Shown: positions 52,528 to 62,132 of the stretch, in pieces
How the letters are laid out: each line of letters begins with the position of its first letter
Position numbering within the stretch: the stretch's first letter is position 1
Origin: Knoellia koreensis
GTDB lineage: Bacteria; Actinomycetota; Actinomycetes; Actinomycetales; Dermatophilaceae
DNA length: 64,000 nucleotides
Assembly (NCBI RefSeq): GCF_013041615.1
Contig: NZ_JABEPQ010000001.1
Coordinates: 1,108,976-1,172,975 of the forward strand
Direction of reading: 5' to 3'
Position numbers and translations under genes: made by a program
Notes under the pieces: model-generated
Seen by the model: the letters and a program-made list of their open reading frames with translations, nothing else
Told to the model about the DNA's origin: nothing
The model's database searches: none

Positions 52528-53129
52528 CGACGATCGCCGTGGTGACCGGAGGGCTGCGCGAGCCGTCCTCGACCCGACTGCTCGCCGACCGGCTCGCGGG
52601 CGCCGTCCGCGACCACCTGCCCGGTCAGGACGTCCAGATGCCCGTCATCGAGCTGCGTCACGTCGGCCGGGCGGTCGTCGACGCGATGCTCACGGGGTTC
52701 CCGAGCGCCGAGCTGGAGCAGGTCTTCGACACCGTCGCGAGCGCCGACGGCCTCATCGCAGTGACACCGGCGTTCAACGCGTCGTTCTCCGGTCTGTTCA
52801 AGTCGTTCTTCGACGTGCTGCCCGAGCCGAGCCTGCAGGACATGCCGGTCCTCATCGCGGCAACCGGTGGGACAGAACGGCATTCGCTCGTTCTCGAGCA
52901 CGCGTTGCGCCCGATGTTCTCCTACCTGCACGCGGTCGTCTCACCCATCGCCGTGTATGCCGCGACCGACGACTTCGCGGGCGCGGGCGCCGGGTCGCTG
53001 GACCAGCGGATCGACCGCGCGGCCGCCGCGTTCGTGCGGCTGCTGTCCGCGTGCGGACCTCGCGAGCGGCCGCAGGAGTATGCCGCGGAGCTGGGTGAGA
53101 TGGAGCGCCTCCTGGGCGGCCTGAAGTGA
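52524..53129 (+). CDS. LLM-partnered NAD(P)H:FMN reductase, CE1759-type
   Basis: A 201-residue flavodoxin-like reductase with TIAVVTGGLREPSSTRLLAD (the FMN phosphate loop), ADGLIAVTPAFNASFSGLFKSFFDVLPE and IAATGGTERHSLVLEHALRPMFSYLHA. It supplies FMNH2 to the upstream monooxygenase. Overlaps of four bases on both sides (ATGA; GTGA) make a translationally coupled trio with the DUF5996 gene. Confidence 0.9.
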   Translation: MTTIAVVTGGLREPSSTRLLADRLAGAVRDHLPGQDVQMPVIELRHVGRAVVDAMLTGFPSAELEQVFDTVASADGLIAVTPAFNASFSGLFKSFFDVLPEPSLQDMPVLIAATGGTERHSLVLEHALRPMFSYLHAVVSPIAVYAATDDFAGAGAGSLDQRIDRAAAAFVRLLSACGPRERPQEYAAELGEMERLLGGLK

Positions 53130-54112
53130 GCTCGTCGGAGGCGGGAGGCGGATCGCAGGCGCCCATCCTCGGTTTCCTCCAGGGGCAGAACTGGCCGCAG
53201 CTCACGGTCGACAGCTGGACCGACACCCGGGAGACGCTGCACATGTGGCTGCAGATCGTCGGCAAGATCCAGATGGTGTCGACGCCGCTGCTCAACCACT
53301 GGTGGAACGTCGCCTACGAGGTGAGCGCGCGAGGCCTGCGCACCCGGCTGATGCACGAGGGCCAGCACGGCTTCGACGCCGAGTTCGACTTCCTCGACCA
53401 CCAGCTCGTGCTGCGCGGCACCGACGGGGCGACGCGCACTGTGGCCCTGGAGCCGCGCACGGTCGCCGACTTCTACGCCGCGACGATGGACGCCATGCAG
53501 TCGCTGCACCTCGAGTGCGTCATCGTGCCCAGCCCCAACGAGGTGGCTCCGGCGGTCCCGTTCGCGCAGGACACCGAGCACAAGAGCTACGACGCGCAGG
53601 CGGTCACGAGGTACTGGCAGCAGCTGCGCGCGATCAACCGGGTCTTCTGGCTGTGGCGGGCCGGGTTCGCCGGGAAGGACAGCCCGGTGCAGCTGTTCTG
53701 GGGGTCGATGGACCTGTCGGTCGTGCGCTACTCGGGTCGGATGGCGCCACCGCACGAGGGCGCCGGCCCCCCGTCCTGCCCACCGTGGGTGATGGCGGAG
53801 GCCGAGTCGCGCGAGAACGCCAGCGCCGGCTTCTGGTCCGGCGGCTCGGCGGAGGGCTCGTTCTACGCCTACGCCTACCCGGCCCCGGACGGCTACGCCG
53901 ACGGCACCGTGTCGGCGGGCCACTACGACACCGAGCTGGGCGAGTGGATCCTCCCCTACGCCGACGTGCGGACGAGCGAGCACCCGGAGAAGACGCTCCT
54001 CACGTTCCTCGACGAGACCTATGGCCTCGCCGCAGACCTGGGCAAGTGGGACCGCAAGGTCCTCGACGTGAACCCCAATCGGCTCGACGCGGAGATCTAC
54101 CGGTCCCGCTGA
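53126..54112 (+). CDS. DUF5996-family protein
   Basis: A 328-residue protein. It shows NWPQLTVDSWTDTRETLHMWLQIVGKIQM, LLNHWWNVAYEVSARGLRT and a C-terminal motif QLFWGSMDLSVVRYSGR; also WVMAEAESRENASAGFWSGG and GEWILPYADVRTSEHPEKTLLTFLDETYG. The Trp- and His-rich conserved blocks match DUF5996, which has no known function. Coupling to the LLM/FMN-reductase pair suggests a role in the same oxidation. Its 3' end overlaps the convergent Lrp-type gene by 16 bp. Confidence 0.8.
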   Translation: MSSSEAGGGSQAPILGFLQGQNWPQLTVDSWTDTRETLHMWLQIVGKIQMVSTPLLNHWWNVAYEVSARGLRTRLMHEGQHGFDAEFDFLDHQLVLRGTDGATRTVALEPRTVADFYAATMDAMQSLHLECVIVPSPNEVAPAVPFAQDTEHKSYDAQAVTRYWQQLRAINRVFWLWRAGFAGKDSPVQLFWGSMDLSVVRYSGRMAPPHEGAGPPSCPPWVMAEAESRENASAGFWSGGSAEGSFYAYAYPAPDGYADGTVSAGHYDTELGEWILPYADVRTSEHPEKTLLTFLDETYGLAADLGKWDRKVLDVNPNRLDAEIYRSR

Positions 54113-54594
54113 CCGTCGCGGGCTCCCACGTCGGTGCTGCGCCACAGGCCCGGATGCTTGGGCGTCGGCTCCTCGAAGACCAGCAGGGTGCGGGTGCTCG
54201 TCACGCCCTTGAAGCTCTGGATGCGGTCGAGCACGACGTGTCGCAGGTCGGCGTTGTCGCGCGCCCGCACCAGTAGCACCACGTCGAACTCGCCGCCCAC
54301 CAACGCGATGTGTGCGACACCGGGCAGCTCCTCGAGCTGCCGACGCACGTCGCGCCAGTCGGCCTGGTCGACGTTGAGGGTGACGTAGGCGGAGGTCCCC
54401 ATCCCGGCCGCCACGGGGTCGATGTCGGCCCGGAAGCCGCGGATCACGCCGCTGGTACGCAGCCGCTCGACGCGGGCGTAGGCGTTGGCGCGGGAGATGT
54501 GCAGCTGCTCGGCGAGCGAGCGCATCGACAGCCGGCCGTCGTCGGACAGGGCGGCGAGGATGCGTTCGTCGGTGTCGTCGAGGGGCTCGGCCAC
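54097..54594 (-). CDS. Lrp/AsnC-family transcriptional regulator
   Basis: A 165-residue regulator with N-terminal HTH (DDTDERILAALSDDGRLSMRSLAEQLHISRANAYARVERLRTSGVIRG) and C-terminal RAM ligand domain (AYVTLNVDQADWRDVRRQLEELPGVAHIALVGGEFDVVLLVRARD). GTG 54594 is chosen because GGAAGG lies nine bases upstream; GTG 54603 is possible. It is divergent from the 2-oxoacid dehydrogenase operon, the usual place for its regulator, where branched-chain amino acids or ketoacids are likely effectors. Confidence 0.9.
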   Translation of the reverse strand: MAEPLDDTDERILAALSDDGRLSMRSLAEQLHISRANAYARVERLRTSGVIRGFRADIDPVAAGMGTSAYVTLNVDQADWRDVRRQLEELPGVAHIALVGGEFDVVLLVRARDNADLRHVVLDRIQSFKGVTSTRTLLVFEEPTPKHPGLWRSTDVGARDGQRDR

Positions 54595-54727
54595 GTGTCT
54601 CACCCTTCCCTGTTCGTCAGGCTCCAATTGTGGACGTTTGGCCCATCGTAGGCGCCTTGAGGACGACAAGTTCTCGACATTGGCGACCAGGTGGAACCCA
54701 TCGTGCCCGCTACAGCAGGATCTCGGC

Positions 54728-55831
54728 ATGCATCGTGGCATCGACTCCCTCCTCCCGTCCGAGGAACCGGTCCAGCACCTGGGCGCCGACGGCCGGCTCA
54801 CCCCGCTCGGGGAGAGCGCGAAACCGGACGACGAGGCACTGCTCGAGGGGTATGCCGCGCTCGTCGCCGCCCGTCGGCTCAACGACCAGGCGTACGCCCT
54901 GGTGCGGCAGGGCCGGCTCGCGGTCTACCCATCGTCACACGGGCAGGAGGCCTGCCAGGTGGCGGCGTCGCTGGTCCTGGGCCGCCAGGACTGGTTGTTC
55001 CCGACCTACCGCGACTCGGCTGCGGTGGTGGCGCGCGGTGTCGACCCGGTCGAGGTGCTGGTCCTGCTCAAGGGTGACTGGCACGCGGGCTACGACCCAC
55101 GCGAGCACCAGGTGGCACCGCAGGCGACCCCGCTCGCGACCCAGCTGCTGCACGCGGTCGGCGTCGCCCACGCGGCCACCCTGCGCGGCGAGGACACCGT
55201 CGTCATGGCGTTGTGCGGCGACGGCGCGACGAGCGAGGGCGACTTCCACGAGGCCCTCAACTTCGCGGCGGTGTTCAAGTCCCCCGTCGTCTTCTTCGTG
55301 CAGAACAACGAGTACGCCATCTCCGTGCCGCTGGCCCGCCAGTCCGTCGCGCCTTCCTTGGCACACAAGGGAATCGGCTACGGCATACCCGGCGAGCGGG
55401 TGGACGGTAACGACCTGGCCGCGCTCCTGTCCGTCCTCGGCGACGCGGTCACCCGCGCGCGCGACGGTGAGGGCCCCCAGCTGGTCGAGGCACACACCTA
55501 CCGCATGCAGGCGCACACCAACGCCGACGACGCGACGCGCTACCGCAACGACGCCGACGTGCAGGCATGGGTGCACCGCGACCCGCTGACCCGGGTCGAG
55601 ACCTACCTGCGCGGGCGCGGGCTGCTCGACGACGCCAAGGCGGCCGACCTCGCCGAGGCCGCGGAGGTGGTCGCCGCCCGGGTGCGCGACGGCCTCAACA
55701 CCGACGTCGAACCCGACCACCGCAAGCTGTTCGACCACGTCTACGCCCGGCGGACGCCACAGCTCGAGGAGCAGGCTGCCCTGGTCGCCGACGAGCTGAG
55801 CCGCGAGACCGCGACGGAGGACGCCCGATGA
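54728..55831 (+). CDS. 2-oxoacid dehydrogenase E1 alpha subunit (branched-chain type)
   Basis: A 367-residue thiamine-diphosphate enzyme subunit. ThDP motif: ALCGDGATSEGDFHEALNFAAVFKSPVVFFVQNNEYAISVP (about residues 158-200); also GQEACQVAASLVLGRQDWLFPTYRDSAA, HRDPLTR and EAHTYRMQAHTNADDATRYR. These fit branched-chain 2-oxoacid dehydrogenase E1 alpha better than pyruvate dehydrogenase. First gene of a coupled E1 alpha-E1 beta-E2 operon, divergent from an Lrp regulator, as in mycobacterial bkdABC. I chose ATG 54728 (MHRGIDSL). Confidence 0.92.
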   Translation: MHRGIDSLLPSEEPVQHLGADGRLTPLGESAKPDDEALLEGYAALVAARRLNDQAYALVRQGRLAVYPSSHGQEACQVAASLVLGRQDWLFPTYRDSAAVVARGVDPVEVLVLLKGDWHAGYDPREHQVAPQATPLATQLLHAVGVAHAATLRGEDTVVMALCGDGATSEGDFHEALNFAAVFKSPVVFFVQNNEYAISVPLARQSVAPSLAHKGIGYGIPGERVDGNDLAALLSVLGDAVTRARDGEGPQLVEAHTYRMQAHTNADDATRYRNDADVQAWVHRDPLTRVETYLRGRGLLDDAKAADLAEAAEVVAARVRDGLNTDVEPDHRKLFDHVYARRTPQLEEQAALVADELSRETATEDAR

Positions 55832-56859
55832 CCGCCACGATCCAGGCCCCTGCCCCGACCACGACCCCGGCCCGGGGTGTCGAGACGCTCACCATGGCGC
55901 AGGCACTCAACCGGGCCCTGCGCGACTCGATGGCGCAGGACGAGTCGGTGCTCGTCTTCGGCGAGGACGTGGGCCCCCTCGGCGGCGTCTTCCGCATCAC
56001 CGACGGCCTGACCGCCGAGTTCGGCGACCAACGCTGCTTCGACACCCCGTTGGCCGAGGCCGGCATCATGGGTTTCGCCGTGGGGCTGGCGATGAACGGC
56101 ATGCGCCCGGTCGTGGAGATGCAGTTCGACGCGTTCGCCTACCCCGCCTTCGAGCAGGTCGTCAGCCACGTCGCCAAGCTGCGCAACCGCACCCGCGGGG
56201 CCCTCAGCGCGCCCATCGTGATCCGCATCCCGTATGCCGGTGGCATCGGTGGGGTGGAGCACCACTGCGACTCCTCCGAGGCCTACTACGCGCACACGCC
56301 GGGGCTGCACGTCGTCAGCCCGTCCACCCCGGCCGATGCCTATGCGCTTCTGCGGGCGGCGATCGCCTCGCCGGACCCCGTCGTGTTCCTCGAGCCGAAG
56401 AAGCTCTACTGGGCCAAGGGCCAGGTGGAACTCGACGCCCCAGCCGGCGAGATCGGGACCGCGCGCGTCGTCCGCGAGGGTACCGACGCGACCCTGATCG
56501 CCTACGGCCCCTCGGTGCCCACCGCACTGGAGGCCGCCGAGGTCGCCGCGACGGAGGGTCGCAGCCTGCAGGTGGTGGACGTGCGCTCGATCGTTCCCTT
56601 CGATGACGAAACCGTCTGTGCCGCAGTGCGATCCACTGGGCGCGCCGTCGTCATCGCGGAGGCGTCGGGGTTCACCAGCGTGGCCTCGGAGATCGCTGCG
56701 CGGGTGACCGAGCGCTGCTTCCACCACCTCGCGGCGCCGGTGCGCCGGGTCACCGGGTTCGACATCCCGTTCCCGCCTCCGAAGCTCGAGCACTTCCAGC
56801 TGCCGAGCGTCGACCGCATCCTCGACACCGTCGACGAGCTGAACTGGGAGGACGCATGA
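55828..56859 (+). CDS. 2-oxoacid dehydrogenase E1 beta subunit
   Basis: A 343-residue subunit that pairs with E1 alpha. Pyrimidine-binding part: LTMAQALNRALRDSMAQDESVLVFGEDVGPLGGVFRITDGL, FDTPLAEAGIMGFAVGLAMNGMRPVVEMQFDAF; transketolase C domain: PPPKLEHFQLPSVDRI. Overlaps by four bases with E1 alpha (ATGA) and with E2. Confidence 0.94.
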   Translation: MTATIQAPAPTTTPARGVETLTMAQALNRALRDSMAQDESVLVFGEDVGPLGGVFRITDGLTAEFGDQRCFDTPLAEAGIMGFAVGLAMNGMRPVVEMQFDAFAYPAFEQVVSHVAKLRNRTRGALSAPIVIRIPYAGGIGGVEHHCDSSEAYYAHTPGLHVVSPSTPADAYALLRAAIASPDPVVFLEPKKLYWAKGQVELDAPAGEIGTARVVREGTDATLIAYGPSVPTALEAAEVAATEGRSLQVVDVRSIVPFDDETVCAAVRSTGRAVVIAEASGFTSVASEIAARVTERCFHHLAAPVRRVTGFDIPFPPPKLEHFQLPSVDRILDTVDELNWEDA

Positions 56860-58172
56860 GCGACCGCACCTTCCTCCTGCCGGATCTCGGCGAGGGACTC
56901 ACCGAGGCAGAGATCGTGCGCTGGCTCGTCGCCGAGGGCGACGACGTCACCGTCGACCAGGCCATGGTCGAGGTCGAGACCGCCAAGTCTGTCGTCGAGG
57001 TGCCCTCACCGTATGCCGGCCGCGTCCTCACCCAGCACGCGTCCGAGGGCGAGACGCTCGAGGTCGGCAAGCCGCTCGTCACCGTGGGCAGCGGAGCCGA
57101 CTCGGCAGCGTCGCAGCCGACGCCCACGACGACGGAAGGCGACGACACCCCGGGACGCGAGGCCGCGGCATACCGGGAAGAAGAGAAGGCCGGGTCGGGC
57201 AACGTCCTCATCGGTTATGGCACCAGTGCCGAAACCGCACACGCGCGGCGACGCCGACGGCGGACCGTCGCTGACGTCACGTCGGAGCCGACCGCGGCGC
57301 CCGCGCAGCGCGCGGTGCCGAAGGTGTCCTCTCCCATCGTGCGCAAGCTCGCCGCCGACCACGGGCTCGACCTCCGGTCGCTCACGGGCACTGGACGCGA
57401 CGGGCTCATCACCCGGGCCGACGTCGACCGGGCCATCGACACGAGCTCGACGCCGCCCTCCGACGCCCCGGCCAAGACCGGCGGTGAGACGCGAATTCCG
57501 TTGACCGGCTTCAGGAAAGCGGTCGCGACGACCCTCAGCCGAAGCCGTTCGGAGATCCCCGAGGCGACGGTCTGGGTCGACGTCGACGCCACCCCGCTGT
57601 GGGAGCTGCGCGAGCAGACGCGCAATGCCGCAGCGCCCGGACCGGGGCTGCTCGCCTACCTGGCCCGCTTCACCGTCGCCGCGCTGCGCCAGCACCCCGT
57701 GCTCAACTCCCGGATCGACACCGAGCGCGACGAGATCGTGCAGCTCGACCAGGTGAACCTCGGGCTCGCCGTGCAGGGTGAGCGCGGACTCGTGGTGCCG
57801 GCGGTCATGGGGGCCGAGCGGCTCACCACGTCCGAGCTCGACACCGAGATCCGTCGCGTCACCGCGAGCGCTCGTGCGGGCCGCTCGACGCAGGAGGAGC
57901 TGACCGCGGGGACGTTCACCCTCAACAACTACGGCAACTTCCGCGTCGACGGCAGCGCCGCGATCATCAACCACCCGCAGGTCGCGATCCTGGGGTTCGG
58001 GCGGATGATCGAGCGGCCCTGGGTCGTCGACGGGGCCATCGTGCCGCGCCGCATCACCCAGATGTCGTTCGTCTTCGACCACCGCGTCTGCGACGGCGGG
58101 ACGGCCGCCGGCTTCATGCGCTCGGTCGCCGACGCCATCGAGAACCCAGCAGGAGCCATCGCCGGGCTCTGA
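56856..58172 (+). CDS. 2-oxoacid dehydrogenase E2 (dihydrolipoyl acyltransferase)
   Basis: A 438-residue acyltransferase. Lipoyl domain (1-78) with the lipoylated Lys in VEVETAKSVVEVPSPYAG (about residue 44); linker; peripheral-subunit-binding domain KVSSPIVRKLAADHGLDLRSLTGTGRDGLITRADVDRA (about 155-193); catalytic domain with the His/Asp motif FDHRVCDGG near residue 408. One lipoyl domain, as in BCKDH E2. The E3 gene is not in this operon or window and is presumably shared. Confidence 0.93.
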   Translation: MSDRTFLLPDLGEGLTEAEIVRWLVAEGDDVTVDQAMVEVETAKSVVEVPSPYAGRVLTQHASEGETLEVGKPLVTVGSGADSAASQPTPTTTEGDDTPGREAAAYREEEKAGSGNVLIGYGTSAETAHARRRRRRTVADVTSEPTAAPAQRAVPKVSSPIVRKLAADHGLDLRSLTGTGRDGLITRADVDRAIDTSSTPPSDAPAKTGGETRIPLTGFRKAVATTLSRSRSEIPEATVWVDVDATPLWELREQTRNAAAPGPGLLAYLARFTVAALRQHPVLNSRIDTERDEIVQLDQVNLGLAVQGERGLVVPAVMGAERLTTSELDTEIRRVTASARAGRSTQEELTAGTFTLNNYGNFRVDGSAAIINHPQVAILGFGRMIERPWVVDGAIVPRRITQMSFVFDHRVCDGGTAAGFMRSVADAIENPAGAIAGL

Positions 58173-58208
58173 TGGCTGCGGCCCGGAGGCCGTGAGAGGG
58201 TCGGAAGC

Positions 58209-60206
58209 ATGCCCAACCGGCTCGCGGACGCCACCTCCCCCTACCTGCAGCAGCACGCGGACAACCCCGTCGACTGGTGGGAGTGGGGGCCCGAGGCGTT
58301 TGCCGAGGCGAGGCGGCGGGACGTGCCGATCCTGCTCAGTGTCGGGTATGCCGCGTGCCACTGGTGCCATGTGATGGCCCACGAGTCGTTCGAGGACGAC
58401 CTCGTCGCGGCCGCGGTCAACGCCGACTTCGTGCCGGTCAAGGTCGACCGCGAGGAGCGACCCGACGTGGACAGCGTCTACATGGCCGCCACCACCGCAC
58501 TGACCGGTCAGGGCGGGTGGCCGATGACGTGCCTGCTGACGCCGGACGGCGACCCGTTCTTCGCGGGCACCTACTTCCCCAAGCCGCAGTTCCTGCAGCT
58601 GCTCGGCCAGGCATCCGCTGTGTGGCGCGAGCAGCGCGACCGCGTGCTCGAGAGCAGCACGCACATCGCCAGCCGGCTGCGTGAGATCACCACTGCCACA
58701 ACGCCTCTGCCCATCGACGCGGAGGGTCTGGACCGGGCCGCCGCCATCCTGCGCGGCCAGTTCGACGACGCCCGTGGCGGGTTCGGTGGGGCACCGAAGT
58801 TCCCGCCGTCGATGGTGCTGGAGTTCCTGCTGCGGCACCACGCGCGCACGGGCTCGGCCGACGCCCTCGCGATGGTGGGCGCCACCTGCGAGGCCATGGC
58901 ACGCGGCGGCATGTACGACCAGCTCGGCGGTGGCTTCGCGCGCTACTCCGTCGACGCCGACTGGGTCGTGCCGCACTTCGAGAAGATGCTCTACGACAAC
59001 GCGCAGCTGCTGCGCGTCTACGCACACTGGCTGCGCGCGACCGGCAGCCCCCTGGCCCGTCGTGTGGTCCGCGAGACCGCCGACTTCCTCGTCCGGGACC
59101 TGCGCACCACCGAGGGCGGCTTCGCCTCGGCCCTCGACGCGGACACCGTCGTCGACGGACACAGCAGTGAGGGTCTCACCTACGTGTGGACGCCCGCGCA
59201 ACTCGTGGACGTGCTCGGCGATGAGGACGGCCGCCGGGTCGCCTCCCTGTTGGGGGTCACCGAGACCGGAACCTTCGAGCACGGCACCTCCACCCTCCAG
59301 CTGCGTTCTGACCCCGACGACGAGCAGTGGTGGTATGCCGCGCGCGAACGTCTGCTCGCAGCGCGGGCCGAGCGCCCGCAACCGGCACGTGACGACAAGG
59401 TCGTCACGTCGTGGAACGGTCTGGCGATCGCCGCCCTCGCCGACGCCGCAGTCATCACCGGCGACCAAGAACTCCTCGAAATCGCAAGCAGGGCAGCCGA
59501 ATTCGTAGTCGACACCCACCTGGTCGACGGTCGCCTCCGCCGTTCCTCCAAGGATGGGCGAGTAGGACAACCCGCAGGCGTGGCCGACGACTACGGCAAC
59601 CTCGCCGAAGGGCTGCTCGCCCTGAACCAGGCAACCGGCGACCCGCGCTGGCTCGGCATCGCCAAGGACCTCCTCGACACCGCCGTCGAGAGCTTCGCCG
59701 CCGAGGACGGCGGCTTCCACGACACCCCGGCCGACGGAGAGCAGCTGCTGCTGCGCCCTCGCAACCAGGCCGACAACGCCGAGCCGTCCGGGCAGTCCGC
59801 CCTCGCTGGTGCCCTCCTCACCTGCTCGGCACTGACGGGAGTCCCGGTCATGCGCGAGCGCGCCGACGCCGCCCTCGCGGCTGCCGGTCAGCTCGCCACT
59901 CGAGACCCGCGCTTCGGTGGCTGGGCCCTCGCCGTCGCCGAGGCGGCCGCGGCTGGGCCGCTCCAGGTCGCCGTCGTGTCCCCGACCCCGGACGATCCCC
60001 GAGCCCGGAAGCTGCTCGCCATCACCCGTGCCGCAACCAGTCCCGGTCTCGTCATCGCCCCCGGTGCCCCCGACACCCCCGGCACCCCGCTGCTCGCCGA
60101 GCGTCCGCTCGTGGCCGGCGGCGCGGCGGCATACGTCTGTCGCGGTTTCGTCTGCGACGCCCCGGTGACCGAGCCCGGCGACCTCAGGAACGCACTGGCC
60201 CGCTGA
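58209..60206 (+). CDS. YyaL-type protein: thioredoxin-like DUF255 plus glycoside-hydrolase-like domain
   Basis: A 665-residue protein: [61 protein letters not shown] (CxxC at about 50-53), [19 protein letters not shown], then an (alpha/alpha)6 barrel ([54 protein letters not shown]). The family is conserved from bacteria to man (spermatogenesis-associated 20) with no settled function; a redox role is suggested by the CHWC site. Its 3' end overlaps the convergent gene by 23 bp. Confidence 0.9.
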   Translation: MPNRLADATSPYLQQHADNPVDWWEWGPEAFAEARRRDVPILLSVGYAACHWCHVMAHESFEDDLVAAAVNADFVPVKVDREERPDVDSVYMAATTALTGQGGWPMTCLLTPDGDPFFAGTYFPKPQFLQLLGQASAVWREQRDRVLESSTHIASRLREITTATTPLPIDAEGLDRAAAILRGQFDDARGGFGGAPKFPPSMVLEFLLRHHARTGSADALAMVGATCEAMARGGMYDQLGGGFARYSVDADWVVPHFEKMLYDNAQLLRVYAHWLRATGSPLARRVVRETADFLVRDLRTTEGGFASALDADTVVDGHSSEGLTYVWTPAQLVDVLGDEDGRRVASLLGVTETGTFEHGTSTLQLRSDPDDEQWWYAARERLLAARAERPQPARDDKVVTSWNGLAIAALADAAVITGDQELLEIASRAAEFVVDTHLVDGRLRRSSKDGRVGQPAGVADDYGNLAEGLLALNQATGDPRWLGIAKDLLDTAVESFAAEDGGFHDTPADGEQLLLRPRNQADNAEPSGQSALAGALLTCSALTGVPVMRERADAALAAAGQLATRDPRFGGWALAVAEAAAAGPLQVAVVSPTPDDPRARKLLAITRAATSPGLVIAPGAPDTPGTPLLAERPLVAGGAAAYVCRGFVCDAPVTEPGDLRNALAR

Positions 60207-60813
60207 CAGCGCGGTGCAGGGCGTCCCGGTCCCAGGCCGGGGCGACGCCGGGGCACTCGAGGAGGTAGTCGACGATGGCTTCGACGTCGAGGCCGTGGGA
60301 CTCGCGCAGGCCCGCCGCGATCGTCGTGAGGTATGCCGCTGTGGGCGAGTTGCGTTGCAGTACAGCGGGTTCCGGGGTGGTGAAGGTGAGGACCGGGCGC
60401 CCGTCGAGCTCGCCGACAAGGTGGAGGGACTCGTAGCGACCCGGCCCGGTGTCGTGCCGGGTGTCGCGCAGGACGTGGGTCAGGTCGAGGTCAGCCCCGG
60501 GCTCGCGGTGCATCTCTTGCGCGGCCACGTCGGCGAACTGCTGGTCGGTGAGCAGGTAGGCGCGGGCCAGGGTCGCACCGGCGGAGTCCGCGTCGTAGAA
60601 GGCGATCCCGCCACCCCACGTCGGCGAATGCCACCCGAAGAACACCTGTCCGGGCAGGGTCAGCGGGCAGTCATCCTCGGGCCCAGCCTGATTTCGGGCG
60701 CCCGGATAGGTGCGAGTCGCACCGGTCGGTCGCCCGCCGCGCAGGTAGGTGAGGAACCGCTCGCGGGACAGGTTGCTGCCGTAGCTCGCGTACCAGACCT
60801 GCACCCTCACCAC
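60184..60813 (-). CDS. Gamma-glutamylcyclotransferase-like (BtrG-fold) protein
   Basis: A 209-residue protein beginning [24 protein letters not shown] (YGSNL motif of the BtrG/ChaC fold), with [26 protein letters not shown] and a C-terminal helical part. It lacks a confident match to any subfamily; actinobacterial homologues are often mis-called histone deacetylase. The likely chemistry is cyclisation or amide cleavage of a gamma-glutamyl group. The start is one of three GTG codons at 60813, 60810 or 60804. Confidence 0.7.
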   Translation of the reverse strand: MVRVQVWYASYGSNLSRERFLTYLRGGRPTGATRTYPGARNQAGPEDDCPLTLPGQVFFGWHSPTWGGGIAFYDADSAGATLARAYLLTDQQFADVAAQEMHREPGADLDLTHVLRDTRHDTGPGRYESLHLVGELDGRPVLTFTTPEPAVLQRNSPTAAYLTTIAAGLRESHGLDVEAIVDYLLECPGVAPAWDRDALHRAVSGPVRS

Positions 60814-60840
60814 GGTGCCACAGTCACCGCTGTCTCGGAG

Positions 60841-61596
60841 TCAGAGGACGAGGTGTCGGTATGCCGGGTGCTCCCCTTCCAGCGTCTGCGTGGCGACCGC
60901 GGGGTCGACGAACAGCGCCGTCGCCCACACGTCGGCCCACAGCAGGCTCGGACCCCACACCGTGGCCGAGCCGGGCCGGCTGATCGGGGCGCCGTCGCGA
61001 GGGTCGCGGAGGTGGGCCCCACGGGCTGCCGTGCCCGAGGTCGCCAGGCCCCCGCAGGTGAGCTCGACGGTGGCGGCCACCCGACCGGTGTGTCGCGGGT
61101 CCTCGATGCCGATGGTCCACGGAGACGGGTCGTGGCCCGGGCCGAAGCCGGCCACCAGGTCGCCACCAGCGTTGATGCAGAACGAGATTCGCGGGACGTG
61201 CGCCAGGTGTCGCGCCGCTCCCTCGACCGCCCAGCCCTTGACCAGGCCAGTCGGGTCGTAGGCCCCGGCGTGGTACGGGCTGAACAGTCCGCCGGTTCGC
61301 AGGTGTGCGAGCGCGCACAGGCCGCTCACCTCCGCCAGCCACGGGTGCGCGTCGGCTGCGTCGAGATCACCCCGCGACGAGCGCATCAGCTCGCTGTCGA
61401 CGCGCCACGTGCTGAAGACGTCATCGACGCGGCTCAGGTGCGAGAACGCCTGTGCCACAGCAGTTCTCGCATCTGGAGACTCCACGTCGCCCCTTGCTCC
61501 GCGTAAGTGGATCGACACCGGCATACCCATGACGTGCTCGACGAAGGCGCGCCGACTGGTGTCCGCCACCTCGGTCGCGAACGACGCGGCGGTCAC
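60841..61596 (-). CDS. apbE: FAD:protein FMN transferase (ApbE/Ftp)
   Basis: A 251-residue enzyme that transfers FMN from FAD to a Thr/Ser of flavoproteins. Signatures: FVEHVMGMPVSIHL, VDDVFSTWRVDSELMR, DPTGLVKGWAVEGAARHL (the flavin-binding region), INAGGDLVAGFG and the C-terminal Asp/Thr site in SLLWADVWATALFV. The GTG overlaps the FMN-binding gene stop by four bases. Its substrate is almost certainly the neighbouring FMN-binding protein. Confidence 0.9.
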   Translation of the reverse strand: MTAASFATEVADTSRRAFVEHVMGMPVSIHLRGARGDVESPDARTAVAQAFSHLSRVDDVFSTWRVDSELMRSSRGDLDAADAHPWLAEVSGLCALAHLRTGGLFSPYHAGAYDPTGLVKGWAVEGAARHLAHVPRISFCINAGGDLVAGFGPGHDPSPWTIGIEDPRHTGRVAATVELTCGGLATSGTAARGAHLRDPRDGAPISRPGSATVWGPSLLWADVWATALFVDPAVATQTLEGEHPAYRHLVL

Positions 61597-62123
61597 AGGT
61601 GCGCCTGGTCGATCGCGGACTGGAGCGACTGGAGGTAGCCCTCGCTGGTCACTGTCGCGCCGGAGACCATGTCGATGCTCGCGCTCTGCTGTTGCACGAC
61701 CTCCTGGTCGAGGATCGGCAGCGCGTAGCCGTTGATCTGGGCGTCCTCGTGGTTGCCGTTCGGGTAGACGACGGCCTCGGACTTGGTGATCGTGCCGTTC
61801 TCCACGGTGATCTGCACCTGCACCGGCCCCCACCGGGTCTGCACCGTGTCGCCCGAGTAGGTCGTGCTGCCCGACGAGGTTCCGGACGAGCTCGATCCGC
61901 TGCTGGACGAGCTCGGCGAGTCGGACGAGCTCGAGCCGCTGACCGATCCGGATGAGCTCGAGCTGTCGCTGCTGCCGGAGCTGCTCGACCCGGCGACGGT
62001 CGGCGCCTGGGCCACGGTGCCCGCGGCGCTCGCGACGCCGGAGCCGGCGGTCGAGGTGTGGTAGCTGAACAGCAGCACCAGCGAGGTGAGGGTGGACAGG
62101 GACCAGACGGTGATGCGTCGCAC
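61593..62123 (-). CDS. Exported FMN-binding protein with covalent FMN site
   Basis: A 176-residue protein with an N-terminal signal/anchor (ITVWSLSTLTSLVLLFSYHTS), a 55-residue linker almost entirely Ser and Gly (about 40-92), and an FMN_bind domain ending MVSGATVTSEGYLQSL. SGAT is the motif whose Thr is esterified to FMN by ApbE. It is coupled by four bases to apbE and lies nine bases downstream of the flavocytochrome gene. The linker may span the peptidoglycan or let the FMN domain swing. Confidence 0.88.
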   Translation of the reverse strand: MRRITVWSLSTLTSLVLLFSYHTSTAGSGVASAAGTVAQAPTVAGSSSSGSSDSSSSSGSVSGSSSSDSPSSSSSGSSSSGTSSGSTTYSGDTVQTRWGPVQVQITVENGTITKSEAVVYPNGNHEDAQINGYALPILDQEVVQQQSASIDMVSGATVTSEGYLQSLQSAIDQAHL

Positions 62124-62132
62124 GGGATGCTC

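Noticed and set aside
57006-60419. Minus-strand frame of 1137 codons opposite E2 and the YyaL gene
   Set aside because: Antisense shadow; both real genes have clear domains on the plus strand.
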